From Streptomyces sp. WAC08241 (GTDB taxonomy: Bacteria; Actinomycetota; Actinomycetes; Streptomycetales; Streptomycetaceae): 64,000 nt of DNA. The position numbers were made by a program, and so were the translations under genes. Under the pieces are notes generated by a model. It was not told where the DNA came from. It searched no databases and saw only the letters and a list, made by a program, of their open reading frames with translations. The stretch spans positions 1,116,001-1,180,000 of the forward strand of contig CP042279.1 of assembly GCA_007858575.1 (NCBI GenBank), in the 5' to 3' direction. The number at the start of each line of letters is the position of its first letter. Positions within the stretch are counted from its first letter, which is position 1. Shown here piece by piece: positions 1 through 10,189 of this stretch.

Positions 1-911
1 GGCGCATCGCGGTCAGGACGTCGTCCAGCGGCGTCTCCGCCCGCACCCGGGCGATCGGCCGCAGCGACGACACCGGGAACGGCAGGTCGCGCGGGACGAT
101 GTCCAGGGCGTCCTTGACGTGCAGATAGCCCAGGATGCGGCGCTCCGCGTCGACCACGGGGAAGCGGGAGAACCCGGTCCGCGCCGACAGCGCCTCCAGC
201 TCCTCGGGGGTGGTGCCGACCGGGGTGGACACCACCTTGTCCGCCGGCATCACCACGTCCCGCACGGGACGGCGGCCCAGCTCCAGGGCGTCGTGCAGCC
301 GCTCGGCGGCCCGGTTGTCCAGGAGTCCGGCGTCACCGGCGTCGGTGACCATACGGGCCAGCTCGTCGTCCGAGAAGGTCGCGGACACCTCGTCCTTGAC
401 CTCCACCCGCAACAGCTTGAGCAGGGCGTTCGCGAAGGCGTTGATCGCGAAGATCACTGGCCGCAGCGCCCGGGCGAGCGTCACCAGGGGCGGCCCGAGC
501 AGCAGCGCGGGAGCGCGTCGGCTCGGCGAGCGCGATGTTCTTCGGCACCATCTCGCCGAGCAGCATGTGCAGGTACGTCGCGAGCGACAGGGCGATCACG
601 AACGAGATCGGGTGCACCAGGCCGTGCGGGACGCCGACCGCGTCGAAGACCGGTTCGAGCAGGTGCGCGATGGCCGGCTCGGCGACGATGCCCAGGACCA
701 GGGTGCAGAGCGTGATGCCGAGCTGGGCCGCCGCGAGCATCGCGGAGACGTGCTCCAGGCCCCAGACCACACTGCGCGCCCGCTTGTCCCCGGCCTCGGC
801 CAGGGGCTCGATCTGACTGCGGCGGACCGAGATCAGGGCGAACTCGGCGCCGACGAAGAAGGCGTTGACGACCAGGGTGAGCAGGCCGATCAGCAACTGG
901 ATCGCGATCAT
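1..911 (-). CDS. CNNM/CBS-domain membrane protein (HlyC/CorC type), 3' end outside window
   Basis: Predicted integral-membrane CNNM transporter-like protein with CBS domains, a family linked to divalent-cation (Mg/Co) handling. The start MIAIQLLIGLLTLVVNAFF gives the first membrane helix, followed by the family motif GAEFALISVRRSQI and a helix ending LLGEMVPKNIAL. After a break near 520 (a C run that looks two bases short) the frame continues into a CBS pair with RTGFSRFPVVD and GYLHVKDALDIV. The ATG at 911 overlaps the TGA of the upstream gene (ATGA), so the two are translationally coupled paralogues. The C-terminus lies beyond the window start. Family is clear, ion specificity is not. Confidence 0.85.
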
Positions 912-2247
912 CGGCCGGCCTCCCCGGTCTCGTCCCCGGTGTCGTGCGCGGGCGCGTGCAGCAGCACGCGGGCCGCGCGCCGGCCCGAGGCGTCCACGAC
1001 GTCGAGCCGCCAGCCGGCGGCCTCCACGCCGTCGCCGACGGCCGGGATGCGTCCCAGCTCGTGGGCGACGAAGCCCGCGAGCGTCTCGTACGGGCCGTCC
1101 GGCACCCGCAGGCCGATCGTGCCGACCTGGTCGGTGCGGGCCGCGCCGTCGGCGGACCACAGCGCGCGCCCGTCCGCGTCCTCGCCGGCCCGTGCCAGGT
1201 CCGGCGTCTCGTGCGGGTCGTGCTCGTCGCGGACCTCGCCGACGACCTCCTCGACGATGTCCTCCAGGGTGACGACCCCGGCCGTACCGCCGTACTCGTC
1301 GATGACGACCGCCATCGTCTGCTTCCCGGACAGCCGGTCCAGCAGCCTGTCCACGGTCAGCGTCTCCGGGACGAGCAGCGGCTCGCGCAGCATCTCCCCG
1401 ATCGGGCGGCGGTACCGCTCGGCGGCCGGTATGGCGAGGACGTCCTTGATGTGGGCGATGCCGACGACCGCGTCGAGGCTGTCCCGGTAGACCGGGAAGC
1501 GGGACAGGCCGGTCGCGCGGGTCGCGTTCGCCACGTCCTCCGCGGTGGCCTGCACGTCCAGGGCGGTGACCTGCACGCGGGGCGTCATCACGTTCTCGGC
1601 GGTCAGCTCCGCCAGGTTCAGGGTGCGGACGAACAGCTCGGCCGTGTCCGCCTCCAGGGCCCCTCCTTCGCGGAGTGCCGGGCGAGGGCCACCAGCTCCT
1701 GCGGGGAGCGCGCGGAGGCCAGCTCCTCGGTCGGCTCCATGCCGAGCCGGCGCAGGATCCGGTTCGCGGTGTTGTTGAGGTGGCTGATCAGCGGCTTGAA
1801 GGCGGCCGTGAACACGCGCTGCGGCGTGGCCACCACCTTCGCCACGGCGAGCGGCGAGGAGATGGCCCAGTTCTTGGGGACCAGCTCGCCGACCACCATC
1901 AGGACCACGGTCGACAGGGCGGTGCCCAGGACCAGGGCCACCGAGGAGGCGACCGAGGCGGAGAGGCCGAGGGCCTCGACCGGGCCCTTGATCAGGGCGG
2001 CGATCGACGGTTCGGACAGCATGCCGACCACCAGGTTGGTGACGGTGATGCCGAGCTGGGCGCCGGAGAGCTGGAATGTCAGCGACCTGACGGCCTTGAG
2101 CGCGCCCGCCGCGCTGCGCTCGCTGCGCTTCGCGGCGGCTTCGAGTTCGCCGCGCTCGACCGTGGTCAGCGAGAACTCGGCCGCGACGAAGGCGCCGCAC
2201 GCGAGGGAGAGCAGGAGCGCGACGAGGAGCAGGAGCACTTCGGTCAT
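908..2247 (-). CDS. CNNM/CBS-domain membrane protein with CorC_HlyC domain
   Basis: Paralogue of the gene that follows it. Order: N-terminal CNNM membrane domain (start MTEVLLLLVALLLSLACGAF; VAAEFSLTTVER; VGELVPKNWAI), CBS pair (TGLSRFPVYRDSLDAVVGI; MAVVIDEYGGTAGVVTLEDI) and a C-terminal CorC_HlyC transporter-associated domain (VPDGPYETLAGFVAHELG). About 445 aa, normal for the family. One frameshift near 1665, where GAG-GGG-GCC has lost a G, splits it. A paired arrangement of two CNNM genes is common in actinobacteria. Role in divalent-cation homeostasis comes from the family only. Confidence 0.88.
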
Positions 2248-2448
2248 CGGTTCACCTCCGTCCCATGATCACGCGGCGGGAGGAGGATCGCTCGGCGTCG
2301 ACGGCCGGAGCCGCGGCTTTCGAGTCTTTCGGAACCAGTGCTACTGGGAGGCTCGCCCATGGGCGGACGCTCACACCTTTCGATCGTCGGGATGGGAGAC
2401 CATGGTAAAGGACGGGCAAAGTGAGCATGTCGATCGCCCCTGTGGTCC

Positions 2449-2870
2449 TTATCGCGCGAGCGGCTTCACCCAGCGGCGCCAGTGGTCCTCGCGCTGATAC
2501 CCGGCGGCGGCCCAGAGCATCCGCCCCGTCTCGTTCGCCTCCAGGACCATGGCGTCCACACGCCGCCCGCCGAGCGCGGCGAACCGCTCCTCGGCCGCCC
2601 GCAGGAGCGCGGTGGAGATCCCCCGGCGCCGGTACGGGGCAGGACGGCGAGCCGGTAGAGCGAGGCGCGCCAGCCGTCCCAGCCGGCGATCACGGACCCC
2701 ACGATCCGCCCGTCGGCCACCGCGAGGAGCAGGGCCTCCGGTCGCGCTCGACGAGCCGGGTGACCCCGGCACGTCGTCCGAGACGGACGTCCCTCGGCGG
2801 ACTCCCGCCAGAAGGCCAGGACGGCCTCGGCCTCGTCGACGGTGGCGGCACGTATCTGCAGATCGATCAC
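2449..2870 (-). CDS. GNAT-family N-acetyltransferase
   Basis: About 142 aa after rejoining frames, the usual GNAT length. It starts MIDLQIRAATVDEAEAVLAF (beta1/alpha1 of GNAT). The core follows: EALLLAVADGRIVGSVIAGW, then YRLAVLP-RYRRRGIS (acetyl-CoA pyrophosphate-binding Q/RxxGxG/A-like loop) and ALLRAAEERFAALG. It ends AAAGYQREDHWRRWVKPLAR. Frames change near 2640 (a G lost before TACCGG) and again around 2750-2790. Substrate cannot be read. It precedes a methyltransferase on the same strand at a 65-bp distance, so co-transcription is possible but not shown. Confidence 0.8.
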
Positions 2871-2934
2871 GGCCGGATCCCATCACGGGGCCACCGGCCG
2901 TGCCAGGGGTTCCGAAGAGCGGGACGGCGGCGCC

Positions 2935-3595
2935 TCACCGCCTCGCCGTGCCCAGGACGCAGGGGGAGGACGGCAGCCTCGGCCCGCCCTCCGGGACGTC
3001 GAAGGAGCGGTACGGACCGAGGACGAAACCGGCCTCCTCGATCTCCGCCGGCGGGACGCGGGAGGTGTGGCAGCCGCCGAAGAGCAGCGGCCACACCGTG
3101 CGGTCGAGACCCCGCTGCACCCGCGCGAGCCCGGGCGTGTCCGCCGCCCCGTGCTCGAAGAAGCGCAGCTCGCCGCCGGGACGCAGGACGCGGCGCAGCT
3201 CCGCGAGGGCCGCCGGCACGTCCCGTACCGTGCACAGGACCAGGGAGACCACCGCCGCGTCGAAGGCGCCGTCCGGCGCGGGCAGCGCCTCGGCCGTCCC
3301 CGGCACCACGGTCACCGGAACGGCGGCCCGCCGCGCGGCCTTCCCGGCCAGTTCGCGCAGCCGGTCCTCCGGCTCGACGGCCAGGACCTCCGTGACCCCG
3401 ACCGGATAGTGCGGGAAGTTCAGCCCGTTCCCGGCCCCGACCTCCACGACCCGGCCGGTGAGCCCGGCGAGCAGCTCGGCCCGGAGCGCCCGATCCCGCC
3501 CCGCGTCTCGGCGGAGACGCTGAACCGGGCGTAGAAGCGGGCGAAGAGGGTGGCGCACCCGGGCGGGCCCCGGGCGCCGGCCGTGAAGACGTCAT
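2935..3595 (-). CDS. class I SAM-dependent methyltransferase (UbiE-like)
   Basis: SAM methyltransferase of about 220 aa. Motif I VVEVGAGNGLNFPHYP is followed by an acidic strand end (VLAVEPEDRLR), a motif II region (DGAFDAAVVSLVLCTVRD) and the motif III region LRRVLRPGGELRFFEHG. I chose ATG 3595 (MTSSRPAPG) because a GGGAG ribosome-binding site lies just upstream and the peptide HPLFARFYARF, typical of this family's N-terminus, can be restored downstream. Three indels in the first 110 bp (near 3490, 3550 and 3565) scramble it. Acceptor substrate unknown. Confidence 0.8.
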
Positions 3596-3715
3596 CGGAG
3601 ACTCCCTGCGCAGAGGCACGTACCTCCAGCCTACGGAGCCGCTCCGTCCGCGGCGCGGCGCGACGGCCGGGCCCCGGCCGCACGGGAGCCGGGCCCCGGA
3701 CGGCCGGACCGGCGG

Positions 3716-4451
3716 TCAGCCCCCGTACGGCTCCGCGTGGTCTTCGTGAACGCGTCCGCGTCCCACGTTCCGCCCAGGGCCGGGGCCAGCCAGTTCCCCG
3801 CCGCCGCCCGGAAGTCCGCCGGGGCAGGGAGCCCGAGCCCTCCGGCACGGCTCCGAGCAGGGTGCGCCCGCTGCCTCCGGCAGGTCGGCCAGGTTGCAGC
3901 GGGCCGCCAGGTCCGGCGCGGCCGGCCAACTGCCGACCACCACGCCCAGGTGACCGATCCCGCGCGCCCGCAGCGCCTCGCCGGTCAGGGTCGCCGAGTT
4001 GAGCGTCCCCAGTCCGGCCGGGGCCACCACCAGGACCGGCGCGCCGAGCAGCGCCGCCGCGTCCGCGAGCGTGCCGCCCTCCTCGTCGAAGCGGACGAGC
4101 AGCCCGCCCGCCCCCTCCACGAGGACCAGGTCGTGCTCGGCGGCCAGCTTCCGGGCGGCCTCGGCGACCTCCCGGGGCCCGACTGGCGCGAGCCCGGCCC
4201 GCCGGGCGGCCGTACCGGGGCCAGCGGCTCCGGGAAGCGGCCCAGTTCGGCCGAGACGGCGGCGCCCGAGAGCCGTACGACCTCGTCCGCGTCCCCCGCT
4301 CGTCCGGCCCGACGCCCGTCTGCGCCGGCTTCAGGACGGCGACCGACCGCCCGGCGGCGGTCGCGACGGCGGCGACGGCCGCGGTCACCACCGTCTTGCC
4401 GATCTCGGTCCCGGTGCCGCTGACGACGACGATTCCCACAGTCCGCTCCAT
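3716..4451 (-). CDS. bioD: dethiobiotin synthetase
   Basis: ATP-dependent carboxylation of 7,8-diaminopelargonate to dethiobiotin, the penultimate step of biotin synthesis. N-terminal P-loop [19 protein letters not shown], then [12 protein letters not shown]; the second conserved block [15 protein letters not shown] is intact, as is [16 protein letters not shown]. About 240 aa, ending near EPYGG. At least five indels (about 4298, 4217, 3865, 3818, 3745), mostly C runs one base short. It starts 7 bp after bioA and is the last gene of bioB-bioA-bioD. Confidence 0.9.
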
Positions 4452-4458
4452 CCTTCGT

Positions 4459-5735
4459 TCAGCCTGCCGCCGCGGCGGCCCGTACCGCCGCGCAGATCCG
4501 GGCCACGTCCTCGTCGCCGGTCACGTACGGCGGCATCGTGTAGACCAGGTCCCGGAACGGGCGCAGCCACACGCCCTCCCGGACTGCCGCGCGCGTCGCC
4601 GCCGCCATGTCGACCCCGTGGTCGAGCTGGACGACCCCGATCGCGCCGAGCACCCGCACGTCCCGCACGCCCGGCAGGGCGGCCGCCGGGGCGAGCCCCT
4701 CGCGCAGCCCGGCCTCGATCCGCTTGACCTCGACCTGCCAGTCCTGCGAGAGCAGCAGGTCGATCGAGGCCAGGGCCACCGCCGAGGCCAGCGGGTTCCC
4801 CATGAACGTCGGTCCGTGCGCCAGGACCGGCACCTCGCCCCGCGAGATCCCGTCGGCCACCCGGCCCGTGCAGAGCGTCGCGGCCATCGACAGGTAACCG
4901 CCCGTCAGCGCCTTGCCCACGCACATCACGTCGGGGAGACCCCGGCCGCGTCGGCCGCGAACAGCGTGCCCGTGCGCCCGAACCCGGTCGCGATCTCGTC
5001 GAACACCAGCAGCACGCCGTGCTCGTCGCAGGCCTCCCGCAGCACCCGCAGATAGCCCGGGTCGTGGAAGCGCATCCCGCCCGCGCCCTGCACCACCGGC
5101 TCCACGACCACCGCGGCCAGCTCTGTGCGCGTGCCGCCCGATTGCGGTCCGCAGCAGCTCCGCGTACGACTCTCGTACGCGGCCGGCGGGCGTCCGTGAA
5201 GACCTGCGGCTGGAGGACCCCGGCCCACAGCTCGTGCATCCCGCCCTCGGGGTCGCACACCGACATCGGCTGCCAGGTGTCCCCGTGGTACCCGCCGCGC
5301 CAGGTGAGGAGCCGCCGCTTCTCGGGGCGGCCGAGCGAACGCCAGTACTGCAGGCACATCTTGACCGCCACCTCGACGGAGACCGAGCCCGAGTCGCTGA
5401 GGAAGACGTGCCGCAGCGGCTCGGGGTGATCTCCACGAGCCGGCTCGCGAGGCGGACGGCCGGCTCGTGGGTGAGCCCGCCGAACATGACGTGGCTCATC
5501 CGGTCGAGCTGGCCGCGCACCGCCTCGTTGAGGACGGGGTGGTTGTAGCCGTGGACCGCCGACCACCACGAGGACATGCCGTCGATCAACTCGGCCTGCC
5601 CTTCGGCGGGTTCGGCGAGCCGGAGGCGCACCCCGGACGCGGACGCGACGACCAGCGGCTCCGCGCGGCCCGGCATGGGGCCGTACGGGTGCCAGACGTG
5701 CGCCCGGTCCAGGGCGAGAGCTCGTCGTTACGCAT
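4459..5735 (-). CDS. bioA: adenosylmethionine-8-amino-7-oxononanoate aminotransferase
   Basis: PLP enzyme making 7,8-diaminopelargonate with SAM as amino donor. Visible landmarks: [10 protein letters not shown] near the N-terminus, [19 protein letters not shown], the GGYHGDT block, [25 protein letters not shown], the PLP lysine in [11 protein letters not shown], and [14 protein letters not shown]. About 425 aa. The ATG at 5735 lies inside the bioB stop region (8-bp overlap), so coupling with bioB is likely. Five indels: near 5718 (CTCCTC read as CTCTC on the coding strand), 5428, 5175, 5150 and 4935. Confidence 0.92.
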
Positions 5736-7041
5736 TCGGGGCGAGGTCCGTCCCGGCTCCCCTGCGGCGCACCGCCACCAGATCGGTCCGGGCGCCGCCC
5801 GGCGCGGCCTCGGGTGCCGGCTCCCAGGAGGGCTCTGGGGCCGCGGCGTGACCGCCGCAGGGACCGCAGCCGCCACCGGAGTGCGAGCCGCAGCCCGCAC
5901 CGGCCCCGGACGACGCGTGCGAGCCGCAGCCCGCACCGCCCCCGGCCGCGCTGCTCTCCGCCGGGGCGTGCGAGCCGCAACCGCCCCCGGCCTCCGCGCC
6001 CGAACCGCAGCCGCCGGCGGCCGCCGCGAGCGCGTCCGCGCGGTGCGCGGGCAGCGTGGGCGTGCCCGTGCCCTCCACCTCGAAGCCCGCGTCCGCGATC
6101 ATGTCCAGGTCGGCCTGGCCGGCCTGGCCCTCACTGGTGAGGTAGTCGCCCAGGAAGATCGAGTTCGCGATGTGCAGCGCGAGCGGCTGCATCGAGCGCA
6201 GGTGCACCTCGCGGCCGCCGGCGATCCGCACCTCGACGTCGGGGCAGACGAAGCGGACCATCGCCAGGATCCGCAGACAGCGCTGCGGGGTCAGGTTCCA
6301 CTCCTTGGCGAGCGGGGTGCCCTCGAACGGGATGAGGAAGTTGACCGGCACCGAGTCCGAGCCCAGCTCCCGCAGCGCGTACACGACGTCGACCAGGTCC
6401 CCGTCGGCCTCGCCCATGCCCGCGATCAGGCCCGAACAGGCCGACAGGCCCGCCGCGTGCGCCTTCTGCACGGTGTTCACCCGGTCGGCGTACGTGTGGG
6501 TCTTGGTGATCCCCCGTACGTCGCCCTCGGAGGTGTTCAGGTTGTGGTTGTACGCGTCGGCGCCGGCCTCCCGCAGCCGCTCCGCCTGGCCGTCCGAGAG
6601 CAGGCCGAGGCAGGCGCACACCTCGACGCCCTCGTTCTGCTCCTTGATGGCCTCGATGGTCCTGCCGACCCGCTCCACGTCCCGGTCCGTCGGACCGCGC
6701 CCGCTCGCCACCAGGCACACCCGCTTGGCGCCGCCCGCGACGCCCGCCGCGGCGGCCTGGGACGCCTCGTCCGGCTTCAGCCAGGTGTACTTGAGGATCT
6801 CCGCCTTGGAGCCGAGCCGCTGCGAGCAGTACGAGCAGTCCTCGGGGCACAGGCCGGACTTGAGGTTGACCAGGTAGTTGAGCTTCACCCGCCGCCCGAA
6901 CCACTGACGGCGCACCTTGCCGGCAGCGGCCACCACATCGAGCAGTTCGTCGTCGGAGGTCGCCAGGACGGCGAGCGCTTCTTCACGGGTCGGCGGCTCG
7001 CGCCGCAGCCCCTTCTCCACCAGCGTGTTCAGCAGGTCCAT
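5728..7041 (-). CDS. bioB: biotin synthase with long Cys/His-rich C-terminal tail
   Basis: Radical-SAM enzyme inserting sulfur into dethiobiotin. The 4Fe-4S motif is C65-P-E-D-C69-S-Y-C72; [30 protein letters not shown] and the Arg of RIAGGREV also match the family. The frame is intact for 437 aa, about 90-100 longer than ordinary BioB. The excess is a Gly/Ala-rich tail (residues ~340-400) with three CGSH units plus GGCGPCGGH, six Cys and four His in all, before the conserved-looking end [17 protein letters not shown] 7041 was chosen over longer upstream frames because [12 protein letters not shown] starts the alignable region. First gene of bioBAD. Confidence 0.95.
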   Translation of the reverse strand: MDLLNTLVEKGLRREPPTREEALAVLATSDDELLDVVAAAGKVRRQWFGRRVKLNYLVNLKSGLCPEDCSYCSQRLGSKAEILKYTWLKPDEASQAAAAGVAGGAKRVCLVASGRGPTDRDVERVGRTIEAIKEQNEGVEVCACLGLLSDGQAERLREAGADAYNHNLNTSEGDVRGITKTHTYADRVNTVQKAHAAGLSACSGLIAGMGEADGDLVDVVYALRELGSDSVPVNFLIPFEGTPLAKEWNLTPQRCLRILAMVRFVCPDVEVRIAGGREVHLRSMQPLALHIANSIFLGDYLTSEGQAGQADLDMIADAGFEVEGTGTPTLPAHRADALAAAAGGCGSGAEAGGGCGSHAPAESSAAGGGAGCGSHASSGAGAGCGSHSGGGCGPCGGHAAAPEPSWEPAPEAAPGGARTDLVAVRRRGAGTDLAPNA

Positions 7042-7222
7042 AACCGCTGATCCTCGCCTACCGCCCGCCTCCGGGCCAAGGAGGATCCGAACAAACGGCG
7101 CCGTTCGGGGTGTGTGGATGACCACACCACGATCCCGTTCTCCTGCGGTTAGGGTCTGTGCGCTGCCTACAAAAGCCGCCGACGGCCGACCGGCCGGCGA
7201 GGGCGCCGACGGAGGATCCCGC
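7042..7222. promoter_or_regulatory. shared bioB/bioF divergent promoter region with two palindromes
   Basis: The 181 bp between divergent bioB and bioF hold AACGGCGCCGTT, a perfect 12-bp palindrome at 7094-7105, nested between CCGAAC (7087-7092) and GTTCGG (7103-7108). A second inverted repeat, GTGTGG and CCACAC around ATGA, lies at 7112-7127. Biotin genes in actinobacteria are often repressed by BioQ (TetR family) or BirA-type regulators, so these are candidate operators. No regulator gene is adjacent, and I cannot match either site to a named box. Confidence 0.45.
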
Positions 7223-8458
7223 ATGCCACAGGCCGACGACGCACAGGCCGCCGACGGACGGGCGGACGACGCACGGGCCGACGACGCACGGGCCGACAAC
7301 GCGGGCGGCCGCGCCTCCGCGCCGCACCGCCTTCGACTGGACCGACGCCGAGGCGCGCCGCCGGGCCGACGCCGGTCTCGTCCGCACGCTGCGGCCCCGG
7401 GCGGCCGAGTCGGACCTCCTCGACCTGGCGGGCAACGACTACCTGGGCCTCACCCGCAGGCCCGAGGTCACCGGCGCGGCGGCCGGGCGGCCCGGCGCTG
7501 GGGCGCCGGCGCCACCGGCTCCCGGCTCGTCACCGGCACCACCCTGCTCCACACCGACCTGGAGCGCGAACTCGCCGCCTTCTGCGGCTTCGAGGCGGCC
7601 CTCGTCTTCTCCTCCGGCTACGCCGCCAACCTCGCCGTGCTCACCGCGCTCGGCGGCCGGGACTCCCTGATCGTCTCGGACGCCGCCAACCACGCCTCCC
7701 TGGTGGACGGCTGCCGCCTGGCGCGCGCCGAGACTGCCGTCGTCCCGCACGCCGACCCCGACGCCGTACGCAAGACGCTGGAGGCGCACCCCGGGCGCCG
7801 GGCCCTCGTCGTCAGCGACTCGGTCTTCTCCGTCGACGGCGACCGGGCCCCGCTCGCGGAACTCGCCGCCGTCTGCCGCGCGCACGGCGCCGGGCTCGTC
7901 GTGGACGACGCCCACGGCTTCGGCGTCCTCGGCGACGGCGGCCGGGGCGCGTTGCACGGCGCCGGGCTCGCGGGCGACGAGGACGTGGTCGCCACCCTGA
8001 CCCTCTCCAAGTCCCTGGGCAGCCAGGGCGGCGCGGTCCTCGGCCCGGCCCGCGTGATCGAGCACCTGGTGAACGCCGCCCGCACCTTCATCTTCGACAC
8101 CGGCTCGCCCCGGCCGCCGTCGGCGGCGCCCTCGCGAGCCTGCGCCTGATCGCGGCCGAACCGGGGCTCGCCGGGCGGGTCCGCACCGTCGCCACCGGCC
8201 TGTACGAGCGGCTGACCGCGGCCGGTCTGACGGCGGCCCGGCCCGACGCGGCCGTGGTTCGGTCCGCGCCCCTCCCCGGAGGCGGCGCTGCGCTGGGCGG
8301 CGGACTGCCGGGAACAGGGCCTGGCGGTCGGCTGCTTCCGGCCCCCGTCCGTCCCCGACGGCGTCTCGCGCCTGCGCCTCACGGCACGCGCCGACCTGAC
8401 GGACGCGCAGATCGACCGAGTGGTGGAGACGGTCCTGCGGACCGCGCCCGCCGTCTGA
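7223..8458 (+). CDS. bioF: 8-amino-7-oxononanoate synthase
   Basis: PLP-dependent condensation of pimeloyl-ACP/CoA with L-alanine, the first ring-building step of biotin synthesis. Landmarks: [86 protein letters not shown] and the PLP lysine in [13 protein letters not shown]. The C-terminus reads [17 protein letters not shown]. About 412 aa. GGAGGA precedes ATG 7223. Indels near 7318, 7485, 8104 (GGCCTCGCC read as GGCTCGCC), 8261 and 8272. Divergent from bioBAD. Confidence 0.92.
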
Positions 8459-8621
8459 CGTACGGGCCGGGGGCGTTCACACGTCGTACGGTTCACCGCT
8501 TCGGGCGACAGACGGGCCCTTTCCCGGTGGAACCCGGTACGGCGCGGCAGCATCGGTGGGACTCTGACGCGCAGTGCGAGATCCGGGGCAGCGGCCCCGG
8601 CGGAAAGGGACAGAGTTCGCC

Positions 8622-9057
8622 ATGGCAGACCATCAGGAAGCATCCGTCACCCTGCCGAGCGAGCCCGCCTCGGTCCCCACCGCCCGGCGGTACGTCGCGG
8701 AGGTCCTCACCGACTGGGGTCTCGCCGAGTTCTCCGACCAGGCGGACGCGGTCCGTCTGATCGTCTCGGAACTGGCCACCAACGCCGTCCTGCACACCTT
8801 CGGCCAGTCGCCCACCTTCACGGTGGACGTCCGCCTGGAGCGCGGCGAGCAGCTCCACGTCGGCGTCACGGACAGCCATCCGCGCTGCCCGCCGCCTTCC
8901 GGCGGCGGTCCAGCAGGACAACGGGCGCGGCATGGTGATCATCCGCTCCCTGGCGGCGGAGTCCGGCGGCCGCCTCTCGGTGACCCCGACCGCGGACGGC
9001 GGCAAGACGGTCGGCATCGTCCTGCCGTGGAAGGCGGCCGCACCGGTGGGCTGTTAG
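8622..9057 (+). CDS. ATP-binding protein, RsbW/anti-sigma-like histidine kinase fold
   Basis: About 145-aa stand-alone HATPase_c_2 protein of the type abundant in Streptomyces. N box LIVSELATNAVLHTFG carries the Mg/ATP Asn; the G1 box is degraded by an indel near 8895-8925 but recovers as NGRGMVIIRSLAAESGG, and the G2-like end is GGKTVGIVLPW. Such proteins bind ATP and act as anti-sigma or anti-anti-sigma partners, but no sigma factor is adjacent, so the partner is unknown. ATG 8622 follows a GGAAAGGGA ribosome-binding site. Confidence 0.8.
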
Positions 9058-9117
9058 GGCCCGTCCGGCCGGGTTGCCGGGGCCCGTCCGGCGACCGGGG
9101 CTCTCGGACGGCGGTGC

Positions 9118-9141
9118 GGGTGCGGCGGCGCCACCGCACCC
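9118..9141. terminator. hairpin between convergent genes
   Basis: GGGTGCGG (9118-9125) pairs perfectly with CCGCACCC (9134-9141) across an 8-nt loop. It sits between the stop of the plus-strand ATPase gene (9057) and that of the minus-strand NlpC/P60 gene (9180), so it can serve both. Confidence 0.5.
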
Positions 9142-9179
9142 CCGGGTCTCCACGGCGCCCGGTCAGCGCCCGGGCGGGG

Positions 9180-9655
9180 TCACCGGACGCGTCCGTAGTA
9201 GACCTTCGAGGACCAGATCTTGTCGAGCTTCACCCAGGAGCCGGTCTTGGGCGAGTGCCAGATCTTGCCGCTCCCGGCGTAGATGCCCACGTGGTAGACC
9301 TTCCCGCCGGAGTGGAAGAAGACCAGGTCCCCTTCTGCCTGCTGCCGGCCGTGATGTGCCGGGTCTTGTTGTACTGCTGCTGCGCGGTGCGAGGCAGCGA
9401 CTTGCCCGCCTTCTTGTACGCGTAGAGCGTCAGGCCCGAGCAGTCGAACCGGAGGGCCCCGCGGCCCCGTAGCGGTACGGCGCCCCCTTCTTGGAGGCGG
9501 CGATGCTCAGCGCCTTGTTCGCGTGTGCGGTCACCGCCTGGGCTCTCCGGTGCCGCGCCCGGCGCGAGCAGCGTGCCGCCGACGGCGGCGAGGGTGAGAG
9601 CCGAGACGGCTCCGGCCCGGGACAGCAGGGACGGGACGTGCATCTGCGCAGTCAT
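9180..9655 (-). CDS. secreted NlpC/P60 (C40) cell-wall endopeptidase
   Basis: Short exported peptidoglycan hydrolase, about 160 aa. A signal peptide (LLSRAGAVSALTLAAVGGTL then AxA-like LAPGAA) leads directly into the NlpC/P60 domain. Catalytic Cys is in GFDCSGLTLYAYKKAG; the His block is KVYHVGIYAG with the third residue in the downstream IWHSPKTG. The usual GDLVFFHSGG strand is restored after indels near 9337, 9470 and 9545. There is no extra LysM, SH3 or coiled-coil domain. The leader upstream looks like a ydaO c-di-AMP riboswitch, which fits control of cell-wall hydrolases by c-di-AMP in Streptomyces. Confidence 0.88.
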
Positions 9656-9662
9656 GCGCAAC

Positions 9663-9830
9663 CCTTCGTCAGCCGCCTGTGAAGGATGACCTGTCGGGTT
9701 CGGGCAGGCGAAGATGCCCGGCCGCGGCTGCGGCTTCACCCCAAGGGCCGACCCCGCTGCGGAAACAGCGCGTACGGCCCGTACTGCTCGGGTCCTCCAC
9801 TCCTGCCGATCCAATCCTGTCGACCAGACG
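9663..9830 (-). promoter_or_regulatory. ydaO/yuaA-type c-di-AMP riboswitch leader
   Basis: On the minus strand, immediately before the NlpC/P60 start, the leader contains the block GGGGTGAAGCCGCAGCCGCG, then GGCCGGGC, then CCCGAACCCGACAGGTCA, then CAGGCGGCTGACGAAGGG close to the ATG, preceded by GGAGGACCCGAG. The GGGTGAA..., CCCGAACCCGACAG and late CAGGCGGCTGA elements are the conserved parts I associate with the ydaO class as it occurs in front of Streptomyces cell-wall hydrolase and rpf genes. This class senses c-di-AMP and lowers expression. Boundaries are approximate; no covariance search was run. Confidence 0.72.
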
Positions 9831-10189
9831 TCCGGGACGGCGGCAGGACTCGGCGTCCGCTCGGACCGCCCCGCCTCGGATGGCGGGGGCTTGTCGTCGG
9901 CAGGGATCTTGCCCCACAGCTTGGTCGAAATCCGAGTGGAAACAGCGATATGTGAGAGTCCTCACGACTGATCCATTCGGGTGGACAGGATGCTTTCGTG
10001 ATCGTCGGAGGTTTGGCGCACGGGCCCCGCACCAGCCAAGGAGCGCCCGATTCGGCCGGATGTGTACCCCCGGTGCGCAACTCGCCAGAGCCATATGTCG
10101 ACTCGTCGACTCCACCGAACGGACGAGTGCTTCCGGCGCGGCTGTCGGCCGTCCGGCCCTCGACACGACATGCCGGAATGTCAACTCCG
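9831..10189 (-). promoter_or_regulatory. promoter region for the NlpC/P60 leader, with small inverted repeat
   Basis: No convincing gene in these 359 bp. The riboswitch transcript must start here. The only structure I see is GTGAG and CTCAC around AGTC at 9952-9965, a possible operator. One reading frame of the upstream small gene runs on through this stretch, but its composition decays and it would overlap the riboswitch, so I do not count it as coding. Confidence 0.35.

Noticed and set aside
3664..3680. GC palindrome after bioD as a terminator
   Set aside because: The two arms are separated by a single base, too short for a hairpin loop.
9736..10189. Extension of the small gene after clpP to about 250 aa
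   Set aside because: The extension overlaps the riboswitch leader and changes composition after residue ~98; a C-run indel restores a stop at 10190.
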